Part shown: positions 32,656 to 42,027 of the stretch, one piece after another
How the letters are laid out: each line of letters opens with the position of its first letter
How positions within the stretch are numbered: position 1 is the first letter of the stretch
NCBI GenBank assembly: GCA_934466515.1
Contig: CAKSLH010000002.1
Span: 1 to 64,000, forward strand
Reading direction: 5' to 3'
From: an uncultured Eubacteriales bacterium
GTDB taxonomy: Bacteria > Bacillota > Clostridia > Oscillospirales > Acutalibacteraceae
Length of the DNA: 64,000 bases
Notes under the pieces: generated by a model
What the model was told of the DNA's origin: nothing
Seen by the model: the letters and a program-made list of their open reading frames with translations, nothing else
Database searches by the model: none
Program-made: the position numbers and the translations under genes

Positions 32656-35600
32656 TCAAGCGTCTATTGTGGATATTCCGAGAGTGGTTTCTTCAAGCAC
32701 ATCAAGCAGCACTTTGACAGTATCAAGCGATGTAAACATTGTGACATTGTTTTCAACTGCACAGCGGCGGATTTCATATCCGTCAGACAGCACACCTGAG
32801 GAGTTCATATCCCTCGTGTTTATAACATAGGTTACATAGCCCTGCCTTATGGCGTCGGTTATTTCACGGCTTCCATCACTTAGTTTGCCTACCGCATGGG
32901 TGCGTATTCCGTTTTTCTTTAAAAATTCAGCCGTGCCTGCAGTTGCCTGAATGTTAAAGCCCATATTGTAGAAGCGGCGTATTAGCGGCAGTGCCTCTTC
33001 CTTATCCTTGTCGGCAACAGTGGCAAGAACCGTACCGTAATTCATAACATTCATTCCGCTGGCTTTCAGCGCCTTGTAAAGTGCGCGGGTCAATTTATCG
33101 TCGTAGCCTATTGCTTCGCCGGTGGATTTCATTTCGGGAGATAGGTATGCGTCAAGACCGTGGAGCTTTGAGAAAGAAAACGCAGGGGCCTTTACATACC
33201 AGCGCTTTTTGTCACCGGGATAAATATTATCGAAACCCTGTTCTTTAAGGCTCTTGCCCAAAATCACAAGAGTTGCAATATCGGCAAGGCTAAAGCCCGT
33301 AGCCTTTGAAAGGAAGGGAACTGTTCTTGATGAGCGCGGGTTTACTTCAATTATAAACACACGGTCGTTTTCATCAACAATAAACTGAATATTATAAAGT
33401 CCTATTATACCGATTCCCAGCCCTAAACGCTTCGTATAATCAAGAACGGTCTCACGAACTTTCTCACTTATGCTGAAGGTCGGGTACACGCTTATCGAGT
33501 CGCCGCTGTGTATTCCCGTGCGCTCTACAAGCTCCATAATTCCGGGGACAAAAACATCTTTACCGTCGCAAATTGCGTCAACTTCAAGTTCCTTGCCCGA
33601 AATATATTTATCAACAAGTACAGGCTTATCCTCGTCAATTTCAACCGCGGTGCGCAGATAACGGCGCAGATGTTCTTCATCGGCAACTATTTGCATAGCT
33701 CTTCCTCCCAACACGAATGAAGGGCGCACAAGCACAGGATAGCCTATTTCGGAAGCGGCTTTTACACCGTCCTCGATTTTTGTTACCGCCTTGCCCTGCG
33801 GTTGGGGAATATTAAGCTCCTTTAACACCTTTTCAAATAAATCCCGATTTTCGGCGCGGTCTATTGCGTCACAGTCGGTACCTATTATCTTAACCCCGCG
33901 ATTTTTAAGGCTTTCGGCTAAATTTATGGCTGTCTGTCCGCCTAAGGAAGCTATGATACCCAAAGGCTTTTCGTGGTGGATAATGTTCATAACATCTTCT
34001 GTGCAAAGAGGCTCAAAGTAGAGCTTGTCAGAACAGGTGTAATCGGTCGAAACGGTTTCGGGATTATTGTTTATAATAATTGCCTCATAGCCCGATTTTT
34101 TGATTGTAGTGACCGCATGCACGGTGGAGTAATCAAACTCAACTCCCTGTCCTATTCTTATAGGCCCTGAGCCTAAAACTATAATTTTCTTTTTGTCTGA
34201 TATGATAGATTCGTTTTCGTCCTCGTATGTCGAGTAAAAATAAGGAATATAGCTTTCAAATTCCGAAGCGCAGGAGTCAATCATTTTATAAACCGGAAAC
34301 ATTTCGTGCTTTTCTCTTATTCTGTAAATATCCTCACCTGTCATACCCCATAGCCTGCCGATAAATTCATCCGAAAAGCCAAATTTTTTAGCGGTATACA
34401 GCGTATTTGTGTCACCTATATGCTCTTTTAATTTATTTTCGATTTTTACTATATTCTTCACTTTTTCAAGGAAAAGCATATCTATTCTTGTGGCGTTGCA
34501 TATCATTCCTATATCGGTTTTTCGGCGCAAAAGCTCGGCTATTGCATAAATACGGTCATCAGAGCCGTCCTTTATATAACTCAGCATTTCATCATCCGAA
34601 AAACCTGTAAATTTTTTCATATAAAGATGATTAACGCCTATTTCAAGCGACCTTGCAGCTTTAAGCAGACTTTCTTCAACCGTTCTGCCTATGCTCATTA
34701 CTTCGCCTGTGGCTTTCATCTGAGTTGAAAGCTTGTTGTTTGCCGAAGAAAATTTATCAAACGGGAAACGCGGCATTTTGGTTACTATATAATCAAGCGT
34801 CGGCTCAAAGGAAGCGGGGGTATTAGCTAACATGATTTCATCGAGGTGCATACCCACGGATATTTTGGCTGAAACACGCGCTATCGGGTAGCCGCTCGCT
34901 TTGCTTGCAAGGGCAGAGGAGCGCGAGACGCGGGGGTTTACCTCAATGAGATAGTAGTTGAATGAAAGCGGGTCAAGCGCAAACTGCACATTGCATCCGC
35001 CTTCAATTTTGAGTGCGCGTATGATTTTAAGTGCGCTGTCACGCAACATGTGGTACTCTTTATTGGTAAGTGTCTGCGACGGACATACTACAATAGAGTC
35101 GCCCGTGTGAATACCCACAGGGTCAACGTTTTCCATATTGCATATGGTAATTGCGGTGTCGTTTGCGTCGCGCATCACTTCATATTCGATTTCCTTGTAG
35201 CCCTTTATGCTTTTTTCCACCAAAACCTGATGAACAGGCGAAAGCTCCAAAGCTCCCCTTAATATTTCGGCACACTCAATCTCGTTATCCGCAAAGCCGC
35301 CTCCTGTACCGCCCAAGGTAAATGCGGGACGCAAAACTACGGGGTAGCCGATCTCATCAGCGGCCGCAAGACCTTCTTCAATGCTTTCCGCTGTTACCGA
35401 TTGTAAGACCGGCTCGCCTATTTCCTCGCAGAGTTCTTTAAAAAGTTCTCTGTCCTCAGCACGCTCGATGCTGCGGCTTGAGGTTCCTAAAAGTTCTGCG
35501 TTGCACTCGCTCAAAACGCCCTTTTTCTCAAGCTGCATAGCGAGGTTAAGCCCTGTTTGACCGCCTATACCCGGAAGTATTGCGTCGGGGCGCTCATATC

Positions 35601-35835
35601 GTATTACTTTTGCAAGATATTCAAGATTCAAAGGCTCCATATATACCTTGTCTGCAATAGATGTGTCGGTCATTATTGTTGCCGGATTTGAATTGCACAA
35701 AACAACCTCATATCCTTCTTCTTTAAGTGCCAAACACGCCTGCGTTCCCGCATAGTCAAACTCCGCCGCCTGACCTATTACAATAGGACCGGAGCCAATT
35801 ACAAGTATTTTTTTAATATCGGTTCTTTTCGGCAT
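32656..35835 (-). CDS. carB: carbamoyl-phosphate synthase large chain
   Basis: 1059 residues from ATG 35835 (MPKRTDIKKILVIGSGP); the upstream in-frame extension lies inside carA and has no ribosome site. There are two homologous ATP-grasp halves, each with IGSGPI/LGSGPI starts and the carboxyphosphate and carbamate signatures (VNPRVSRSSALASKATG-like and VNPRSSRTVPFLSK), plus a C-terminal MGS allosteric domain. It makes carbamoyl phosphate for pyrimidines and arginine. It overlaps carA by 23 bases. Confidence 0.97.
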   Translation of the reverse strand: MPKRTDIKKILVIGSGPIVIGQAAEFDYAGTQACLALKEEGYEVVLCNSNPATIMTDTSIADKVYMEPLNLEYLAKVIRYERPDAILPGIGGQTGLNLAMQLEKKGVLSECNAELLGTSSRSIERAEDRELFKELCEEIGEPVLQSVTAESIEEGLAAADEIGYPVVLRPAFTLGGTGGGFADNEIECAEILRGALELSPVHQVLVEKSIKGYKEIEYEVMRDANDTAITICNMENVDPVGIHTGDSIVVCPSQTLTNKEYHMLRDSALKIIRALKIEGGCNVQFALDPLSFNYYLIEVNPRVSRSSALASKASGYPIARVSAKISVGMHLDEIMLANTPASFEPTLDYIVTKMPRFPFDKFSSANNKLSTQMKATGEVMSIGRTVEESLLKAARSLEIGVNHLYMKKFTGFSDDEMLSYIKDGSDDRIYAIAELLRRKTDIGMICNATRIDMLFLEKVKNIVKIENKLKEHIGDTNTLYTAKKFGFSDEFIGRLWGMTGEDIYRIREKHEMFPVYKMIDSCASEFESYIPYFYSTYEDENESIISDKKKIIVLGSGPIRIGQGVEFDYSTVHAVTTIKKSGYEAIIINNNPETVSTDYTCSDKLYFEPLCTEDVMNIIHHEKPLGIIASLGGQTAINLAESLKNRGVKIIGTDCDAIDRAENRDLFEKVLKELNIPQPQGKAVTKIEDGVKAASEIGYPVLVRPSFVLGGRAMQIVADEEHLRRYLRTAVEIDEDKPVLVDKYISGKELEVDAICDGKDVFVPGIMELVERTGIHSGDSISVYPTFSISEKVRETVLDYTKRLGLGIGIIGLYNIQFIVDENDRVFIIEVNPRSSRTVPFLSKATGFSLADIATLVILGKSLKEQGFDNIYPGDKKRWYVKAPAFSFSKLHGLDAYLSPEMKSTGEAIGYDDKLTRALYKALKASGMNVMNYGTVLATVADKDKEEALPLIRRFYNMGFNIQATAGTAEFLKKNGIRTHAVGKLSDGSREITDAIRQGYVTYVINTRDMNSSGVLSDGYEIRRCAVENNVTMFTSLDTVKVLLDVLEETTLGISTIDA

Positions 35836-36916
35836 TTTTATTTTCCTCCATAAGAGAAGTGAATTTGTCAAATAAATAGGTGCTGTCCTGAGGACCCGGT
35901 GCGCTTTCCGGGTGGTACTGCACGCTGAACATTTTTGATTTCTCATCGCTTACGCCTTCTACTGTATTATCAAGCAGATTTATGTGGGTAACCTTAAGCC
36001 CTGTGTTTTCAAGGCTCTTTTCGTTTACGGCGTAACTGTGGTTTTGCGAGGTTATTTCAATTTTTCCCGTTTCAAGGTTTTTGACAGGATGATTTCCGCC
36101 GCGGTGGCCGAATTTTAATTTATATGTCTTGGCTCCGCATGCAAGGCATATCATCTGATGCCCTAAACAAATCCCGAAAATGGGGTATTTGCCCTTTAGT
36201 TTTTTTACTAAATCTATTACGGGTATAACATCCTCAGGGTCTCCGGGACCGTTTGAAAGAAAAATGCCGTCCGGTTTCATTTTTTCAACCTCCGCGGCAG
36301 GGGTGTTATACGGTATTACCGTTACGTTACATCCGCGCGCATTAAGCGAACGGATAATGTTAAGCTTTATTCCGCAGTCAATTGCCACAACATTGTATTT
36401 TGCATTAGCCGTTCTTGAATAGCGGCGTTTTTTGCAGCTTACCTTCGCAACCGCGTTGTGCGGAACCGGTGTATTTTTGATTTTTTCAATCGCCGCTTCG
36501 GTCGGTGTATCGGCATTTGTTATAATACCGCGGCGCGAGCCTAAATCGCGGATGCTTCTTGTCAGCTTCCGTGTGTCAATTCCCGAAAGCCCCGGTATTT
36601 TATATTCTTCCATTACCTCCGAAAGAGTTTTGGTATAACGGAAGTTAGAAGGCAGATCGTTATATTCTCTTACTATTAGTCCGCCTATAGTAGGGATTTT
36701 GGTTTCGTAGTCTTCATCGGCTGTGCCGTAGTTTCCTATAAGCGGGTAGGTCATAACGACAGCTTGATGTGTGTAAGAGGGGTCGGATATTATTTCCTGA
36801 TACCCCACTACAGAGGTGTTAAATACTATTTCACACACTGCATCTTCCGTATAGCCGAAGCCTGTACCGTAATATTCGCCGCCGTCTTCAAGTACTAATT
36901 TTCTGTTATATTCCAT
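35813..36916 (-). CDS. carA: carbamoyl-phosphate synthase small chain
   Basis: 367 residues from ATG 36916, which has GGAGG 9 bases upstream; ATG 36934 is in frame but lacks it. The glutaminase channels ammonia to CarB. The N-terminal domain begins KLVLEDGGEYYGTGFG, and the class I amidotransferase domain has the nucleophile Cys in FGICLGHQM and the His-Glu pair in VQYHPESAPGP. It overlaps pyrC (22 bases) and carB. Confidence 0.97.
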   Translation of the reverse strand: MEYNRKLVLEDGGEYYGTGFGYTEDAVCEIVFNTSVVGYQEIISDPSYTHQAVVMTYPLIGNYGTADEDYETKIPTIGGLIVREYNDLPSNFRYTKTLSEVMEEYKIPGLSGIDTRKLTRSIRDLGSRRGIITNADTPTEAAIEKIKNTPVPHNAVAKVSCKKRRYSRTANAKYNVVAIDCGIKLNIIRSLNARGCNVTVIPYNTPAAEVEKMKPDGIFLSNGPGDPEDVIPVIDLVKKLKGKYPIFGICLGHQMICLACGAKTYKLKFGHRGGNHPVKNLETGKIEITSQNHSYAVNEKSLENTGLKVTHINLLDNTVEGVSDEKSKMFSVQYHPESAPGPQDSTYLFDKFTSLMEENKNAEKNRY

Positions 36917-38106
36917 ACTGCTTTTCCTCCGCATACTGTAAGTAAGTTTTTGCCTGTTACCATCATTCCGTCAAACGGTGTGCTTTTGCCCTTGCTTTTA
37001 AATTCATTCGGGTCTATATTATATGTGCTTTGCAAATCATAAACGCATATATCGTTTGTTTGAGATAAGCCAAACCGTTTTCTCGGATTTACAGACATTA
37101 GCTCTATAAGCTTTTCAAGCGGTATAATTCCTGTTTTTACAAGACAGGTATAAAGCACAGGGAAGGCTGTCTCAAGTCCCACAACACCCATAAGACTTTT
37201 TTCAAGTCCTCTTGATTTTTCCTCGAAGCTGTGCGGTGCATGGTCGGTTGCTATCATATCTATTGTTCCGTCCTGTAAGCCGCGTATAAGCGCCTGCCTA
37301 TCCTCTTCGCTCCTTATAGGCGGGTTCATTTTAAAATTGCCGCTTTCTTTTAAATCCATATCGTTAAACACCAAATAGTGCGGCGCAGTCTCACATGTTA
37401 CATCCGTACCGTCAGACTTGGCTCTGCGGATAAGCTCAACGCTTTCTTTGCAGGAAATATGGCATACATGGTATTTACAGCCTGTTTCCTTTGCAAGCCT
37501 TAAATCTCTTTCAATCGGTTTCCACTCACTTTCGGAGCAAATACCCTTATGCCCATGCAGTCGGGCATATTCGCCGTTATGGATATATCCGCCCGCAAGC
37601 AGCGAGTTGTCCTCGCAGTGGGCGGCTATTATTTTGTCGAGTTTTTTTGCTTTTATCATAGCGCTGCGCATTATATTTTCATTTTGTAAGCCTCTGCCGT
37701 CGTCCGAGAACGCTATGCAGTATGGAGCCAAGGATTCCGTATCGGTGAGTGTTTCGCCCTTTTCTCCCACGGTTATCGCGGCATATGGATGAACTCGAAC
37801 CGCAGCGTCCTTTTCGATTATTCTTATTTGATCCTTTATATTTTCAATGCTGTCCTGCACAGGATTAAGGTTCGGCATTGTGCAAACATCTGTATATCCG
37901 CCCCTTGCCGCCGCAAGCGAGCCGGTTTTTATTGTTTCCTTGTAAAAAAATCCCGGTTCCCTGAAATGAACATGAACATCACAGAAAGCCGGAAAAATAT
38001 AAATATTTTTAAAATCGGAAATAAAGCCGGCATTACCGACCGATAATTCGTAATTCTCCGATTTTATTTTGTTGTTTTTGTAAACAAAGGCATTTTTAAT
38101 TATCAT
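36895..38106 (-). CDS. pyrC: dihydroorotase
   Basis: 403 residues; a type I (Bacillus-like) zinc dihydroorotase converting carbamoyl aspartate to dihydroorotate. Metal ligands are seen in DVHVHFREPG (residues 42-51) and the catalytic Asp in ATDHAPHS, with FSDDGRGLQN in the middle. It is the first gene of the pyr operon. AGGAG lies 6 bases before ATG and directly abuts the T run of a terminator hairpin, so its translation and the operon's transcription are probably controlled together. Confidence 0.96.
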   Translation of the reverse strand: MIIKNAFVYKNNKIKSENYELSVGNAGFISDFKNIYIFPAFCDVHVHFREPGFFYKETIKTGSLAAARGGYTDVCTMPNLNPVQDSIENIKDQIRIIEKDAAVRVHPYAAITVGEKGETLTDTESLAPYCIAFSDDGRGLQNENIMRSAMIKAKKLDKIIAAHCEDNSLLAGGYIHNGEYARLHGHKGICSESEWKPIERDLRLAKETGCKYHVCHISCKESVELIRRAKSDGTDVTCETAPHYLVFNDMDLKESGNFKMNPPIRSEEDRQALIRGLQDGTIDMIATDHAPHSFEEKSRGLEKSLMGVVGLETAFPVLYTCLVKTGIIPLEKLIELMSVNPRKRFGLSQTNDICVYDLQSTYNIDPNEFKSKGKSTPFDGMMVTGKNLLTVCGGKAVWNITEN

Positions 38107-38116
38107 AATCTACTCC

Positions 38117-38168
38117 TAAAAAAGCCTGCTTTTTAAAAAAGCAGGCTGTAAACACAAGAAAGCAGACT
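38117..38168 (-). promoter_or_regulatory. pyr operon leader with terminator/attenuator hairpin
   Basis: On the minus strand AGCCTGCTTTTT (from 38147) pairs with AAAAAGCAGGCT (to 38123) and runs into TTTTTT, immediately followed by the pyrC AGGAG. The leader also holds AGTCTGCTTT (38168-38159), a near copy of the upstream terminator arm that can pair with the same downstream arm, so two mutually exclusive hairpins are possible. Since the operon promoter lies 90 bases further up, this terminator must be read through: a transcription attenuator. No clear PyrR-binding consensus was seen. Confidence 0.75.
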
Positions 38169-38237
38169 GATAAACAGTCATTTATAACAATCTTGTCGGT
38201 GTCACAGCACCAAGCTTAAAGATTTTTTGTTAAATGC

Positions 38238-38266
38238 ATTCTATCACTTAAAGCGAATAAAGTCAA
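38238..38266 (-). promoter_or_regulatory. promoter of the pyr operon
   Basis: On the minus strand TTGACT (38266-38261) and TAGAAT (38243-38238) are separated by exactly 17 bases. A start near 38230 would give a leader of about 124 bases before pyrC. It lies 71 bases past the purL stop and is one of the best housekeeping promoters in the window. Confidence 0.8.
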
Positions 38267-38336
38267 CAGTTAAATCAATAAAATAAAAATTTATTGATAA
38301 GAATAGTTGATATCCGCTTCTAAAATGCAAAAATAA

Positions 38337-41300
38337 TTATTTAAAATAATTTACGGCCGAGCGGAACATTTTAATATCATAATTACCCGGAACATTCTTA
38401 TAGAGATCGTGAGCGTATCTTTCCGAATGCCCCATTTTTCCGAACACCCTGCCGTCTGGAGAGGTTATACCCTCAATTGCATAATTTGACCCGTTCGGAT
38501 TAAAACGGATATCATTTGTCGCCAAACCGTTTTCATCAACATACTGTGTGGCAATCTGTCCGTTTTCGGCAAGTTGTTTTATCAGCTTGTCATCGGCTAT
38601 AAATCTGCCCTCGCCGTGAGAGATCGGAACACTGTATATATCGCCCACTTCGGCAGCCGACAGCCACGGTGATTTATTTGAGGCAATGCGAGTTCTCACA
38701 ATTTTAGATTGGTGGCGGGCAATTATGTTGTATGTAAGAGTCGGGCAGTGTTCATCTGTATCAATTATCCTGCCGTAAGGTACAAGGCCTAACTTTATCA
38801 GTGCCTGAAAACCGTTGCATATACCGCACATAAGTCCGTCTCTGTTATTTAACAGCTCTGTAACCTGTTCTTTAACCGCGGCATTTCTGAAAAATGCGGT
38901 TATGAATTTACCGCTGCCGTCAGGCTCGTCTCCTCCTGAAAATCCGCCGGGGATAAATACCATTTGCGCGGTTTTAAGGCTGTTTGCAAATTTTTCAACG
39001 CTTTTTGCAACATTTTCGGCGGTAAGGTTGTTTATAACGAATATTTCGGACTCGGCGCCCGCGTCGTTCATTGCCTTTGCACTGTCATACTCGCAGTTTG
39101 TACCGGGGAAAACCGGAATTAACACTTTTGGCTTTGCGGTTTTTATTGCGGGAGAAACGCGCTTTTTCGCCTCATAAGAAAATGTTTGCATTTCGGTCTC
39201 AGGGTTTTGCTTATTACAGCGGAAAACGCTTTCAAGCTTATTCTCGTAAATTCCGAGCAGTCTGTCAAGCTTTATTTCTTCTCCGTTATAAGAAATTTTA
39301 CCATCTGCCGTTATTTCGCCGATTTGTACGGCATCTTCGATATCTTCGTTCACCTCAAGTAAAAAACCGCCGTAGCAATAGCCGAAAATTTCAGATACAG
39401 ACAAATTATCGTTATATTTAAAGCCTAACAAATTGCCGAAGCACATTTTCATCACCGCCTCTGCTATACCTCCGATTGATGGAGTGTAGCAGGTAACCGC
39501 TTTGCCCGAACGCAAAAGCGAGGTAACTCTTTTAAAAGCATTTAAAAGAGAGTCGGTATCGGGCAGACCGTTCTCGGTATAATCAGGCTTAATTAAAACA
39601 ACCTTATTGCCATGCTTTTTAAATTCATTCGATACTATGTTTTCGGTTTTATCGGTTGTAACTGCAAAGGAAACCAAAGTCGGGGGAACATCTAAATTTT
39701 CAAAGCTGCCGCTCATTGAATCTTTGCCGCCTATTGCCGCTGCTTTAAGCTCGGTTTGCGCCTTTAATGCGCCGAGCAGCGCCGCAAGCGGTTTGCCCCA
39801 GCGTTTTTCGTCTTTGTTAAGACGCTCAAAATATTCCTGCAGGGTTAAATAAACATCCTTATATTCAGCGCCTGTCGCAATAAGCTTTGAAACCGATTCT
39901 ATAACCGCAAGGTAAGCGCCGTGATAGGGACTTTTCTCGGTAATAAACGGGTTGTAGCCCCATGCCATAAGCGAGCAGTCGTCAGTATGTTTTTTCTCAA
40001 CCGAGATTTTATGCACCATTGCCTGTATAGGCGTCAGCTGATTTTTACCGCCGAACGGCATAAGCACCGTTCCTGCGCCTATTGTAGAGTCAAACTGTTC
40101 GGAAAGTCCGCGCTTAGAGCAAATGTTCAGGTCATCCGCCAAGGCAAGATAATTATCTAAAAAGCTTCCCAAGACCTTTTTCTCATAAGGCTCGGGTCTT
40201 GCAACAATGGCTTTTATATGCTTTGGGGCGCCGTTTGAATTTAAAAATTCACGGCTTAAATTAACGATTGCCCTGCCGTTCCAGTTCATTACAAGTCGCG
40301 GTTTCTCGGTAACGGTTGCTACGGGTACCGCCTGTAAATTTTCACTCTCGGCAAGCTTTAAAAAGCTGTCGGCATCCTCGGGTGCTACTACAACAGCCAT
40401 TCTCTCCTGTGATTCGCTTATAGCAAGCTCGGTGCCGTCAAGCCCTTCATACTTTTTCGGTACGGCATTAAGGTTTATTTCAAGACCGTCGGCCAATTCG
40501 CCTATCGCAACCGAAACACCGCCTGCACCGAAATCGTTACAGCGCTTTATCATACGGCTTGCCGCGGGGTTTCTGAAAAGTCTTTGCAGCTTTCTTTCCT
40601 CAGGCGCATTGCCCTTTTGAACCTCTGCGCCGCAGCTTTCAAGTGATTTTTTGGTGTGTGATTTTGATGAGCCGGTAGCTCCGCCGCAGCCGTCGCGACC
40701 GGTTGAGCCTCCGATAAGAATTACGGTATCACCCGGGGCGGGTGTTACCCGCCTGACATTACAGGCTGGAGCTGCAGCTATAACCGCGCCTATTTCCATA
40801 CGCTTTGCCGCGTACCCTTCGTGATAAATCTCGTCCACAATTCCTGTAGCCAAGCCTATCTGATTGCCGTAGGATGAATAGCCGTCCGCCGCAGTGGTAA
40901 CGATTTTTCTTTGCGGCAGCTTACCCGCCGGAGTTTCAGATACCTTTTTAAGAGGATCGGCGGCTCCCGTAATGCGCATAGCGCCGTAAACATAAGACCT
41001 GCCCGAAAGCGGGTCGCGTATCGCGCCGCCTATACAGGTTGCCGCCCCTCCGAAAGGCTCTATTTCGGTCGGGTGATTATGTGTTTCGTTTTTAAAGAGC
41101 AACAGCCAGTCTTCGTCCTTACCGTCGGCATTAACCTTGATTTTAACGGTGCAGGCATTTATTTCTTCGGATTCATCAAGCTTTTCAAGGTGACCTTTTA
41201 GCTTTAAATATTTAACTGCAACGGTTGCAATATCCATCAGGCAAACAGGCTTTGTTCTGCCAAGCTCTCGGCGAATTGCAATGTAATCGTTGTATGCGTT

Positions 41301-42026
41301 TTGCAGCAGCTCGTCCTCGAAAACAACACTGTCTATATGGGTTAAAAATGTAGTGTGGCGGCAGTGATCCGACCAATATGTATCAATCATTCTGATTTCG
41401 GTCATAGTGGGGTTGCGGCGCTCCGATTTAAAATAATCCTGACAGAATTTAATATCATCCGTATCCATCGCAAGACCGTATTTACTTACAAGATCGGCAA
41501 GTCCGTTGTTATCAAGCTCAGTAAACCCGTCAACAGTTGCAACATTAGACGGAGTTTCATATTTTACCGCAAGTGTTTCCGGTTTTTCAAGCGCCGCCTC
41601 ACGAGCCTCTACGGGATTTATAACATACTTTTTGATAGCTTTCAGATCTTTTGCGGAAATATCACCGTAAAGCATATAAACCTTAGCTGTGCGTATAAGC
41701 GGTCTGTCGCCTTTTGATATAAGCTGAATGCACTGTGCGGCTGAGTCTGCACGCTGATCAAACTGACCTGGAAGATATTCTGCCGCAAAAACTGTGCAAC
41801 CGTCGTTTTCAATCTCTGAATAAGTATTATCGAGCTGCGGTTCTGAAAAAACGGTTTTTACCGCGTAATCAAAAATTTCCTTTGTTATATTTTCCGCGTC
41901 ATAGCGATTCATTATACGAAGCGAAACAACACTTTTTATCTGTAAAAGGGTTTTTATATCGGTAAGCAAAGCGTCTGCCTCTGCGGCAAACTCTTTTTTC
42001 TTTTCTGTAAATATGCGGTATACCAT
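38337..42026 (-). CDS. purL: phosphoribosylformylglycinamidine synthase, single-chain
   Basis: 1229 residues. It converts FGAR to FGAM with glutamine and ATP. It is the long fused form (PurS-like N-terminus, two AIRS-like halves, C-terminal glutaminase) of the clostridial/streptococcal clade. The signature SDHCRHTTFLTHID and KNETHNHPTEIEPFGGAAT mark the synthase, and the glutaminase shows the Cys in GLMCGICNGFQAL and the His/Glu in PISHGEGRF. It is the last gene of the purine operon and abuts purD by 1 base. Confidence 0.97.
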   Translation of the reverse strand: MVYRIFTEKKKEFAAEADALLTDIKTLLQIKSVVSLRIMNRYDAENITKEIFDYAVKTVFSEPQLDNTYSEIENDGCTVFAAEYLPGQFDQRADSAAQCIQLISKGDRPLIRTAKVYMLYGDISAKDLKAIKKYVINPVEAREAALEKPETLAVKYETPSNVATVDGFTELDNNGLADLVSKYGLAMDTDDIKFCQDYFKSERRNPTMTEIRMIDTYWSDHCRHTTFLTHIDSVVFEDELLQNAYNDYIAIRRELGRTKPVCLMDIATVAVKYLKLKGHLEKLDESEEINACTVKIKVNADGKDEDWLLLFKNETHNHPTEIEPFGGAATCIGGAIRDPLSGRSYVYGAMRITGAADPLKKVSETPAGKLPQRKIVTTAADGYSSYGNQIGLATGIVDEIYHEGYAAKRMEIGAVIAAAPACNVRRVTPAPGDTVILIGGSTGRDGCGGATGSSKSHTKKSLESCGAEVQKGNAPEERKLQRLFRNPAASRMIKRCNDFGAGGVSVAIGELADGLEINLNAVPKKYEGLDGTELAISESQERMAVVVAPEDADSFLKLAESENLQAVPVATVTEKPRLVMNWNGRAIVNLSREFLNSNGAPKHIKAIVARPEPYEKKVLGSFLDNYLALADDLNICSKRGLSEQFDSTIGAGTVLMPFGGKNQLTPIQAMVHKISVEKKHTDDCSLMAWGYNPFITEKSPYHGAYLAVIESVSKLIATGAEYKDVYLTLQEYFERLNKDEKRWGKPLAALLGALKAQTELKAAAIGGKDSMSGSFENLDVPPTLVSFAVTTDKTENIVSNEFKKHGNKVVLIKPDYTENGLPDTDSLLNAFKRVTSLLRSGKAVTCYTPSIGGIAEAVMKMCFGNLLGFKYNDNLSVSEIFGYCYGGFLLEVNEDIEDAVQIGEITADGKISYNGEEIKLDRLLGIYENKLESVFRCNKQNPETEMQTFSYEAKKRVSPAIKTAKPKVLIPVFPGTNCEYDSAKAMNDAGAESEIFVINNLTAENVAKSVEKFANSLKTAQMVFIPGGFSGGDEPDGSGKFITAFFRNAAVKEQVTELLNNRDGLMCGICNGFQALIKLGLVPYGRIIDTDEHCPTLTYNIIARHQSKIVRTRIASNKSPWLSAAEVGDIYSVPISHGEGRFIADDKLIKQLAENGQIATQYVDENGLATNDIRFNPNGSNYAIEGITSPDGRVFGKMGHSERYAHDLYKNVPGNYDIKMFRSAVNYFK

Positions 42027-42027
42027 T

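Noticed and set aside
38276..38300. AT-only hairpin after purL as terminator
   Set aside because: The stem is only A-T pairs and overlaps the pyr promoter region, so stable termination is unlikely.
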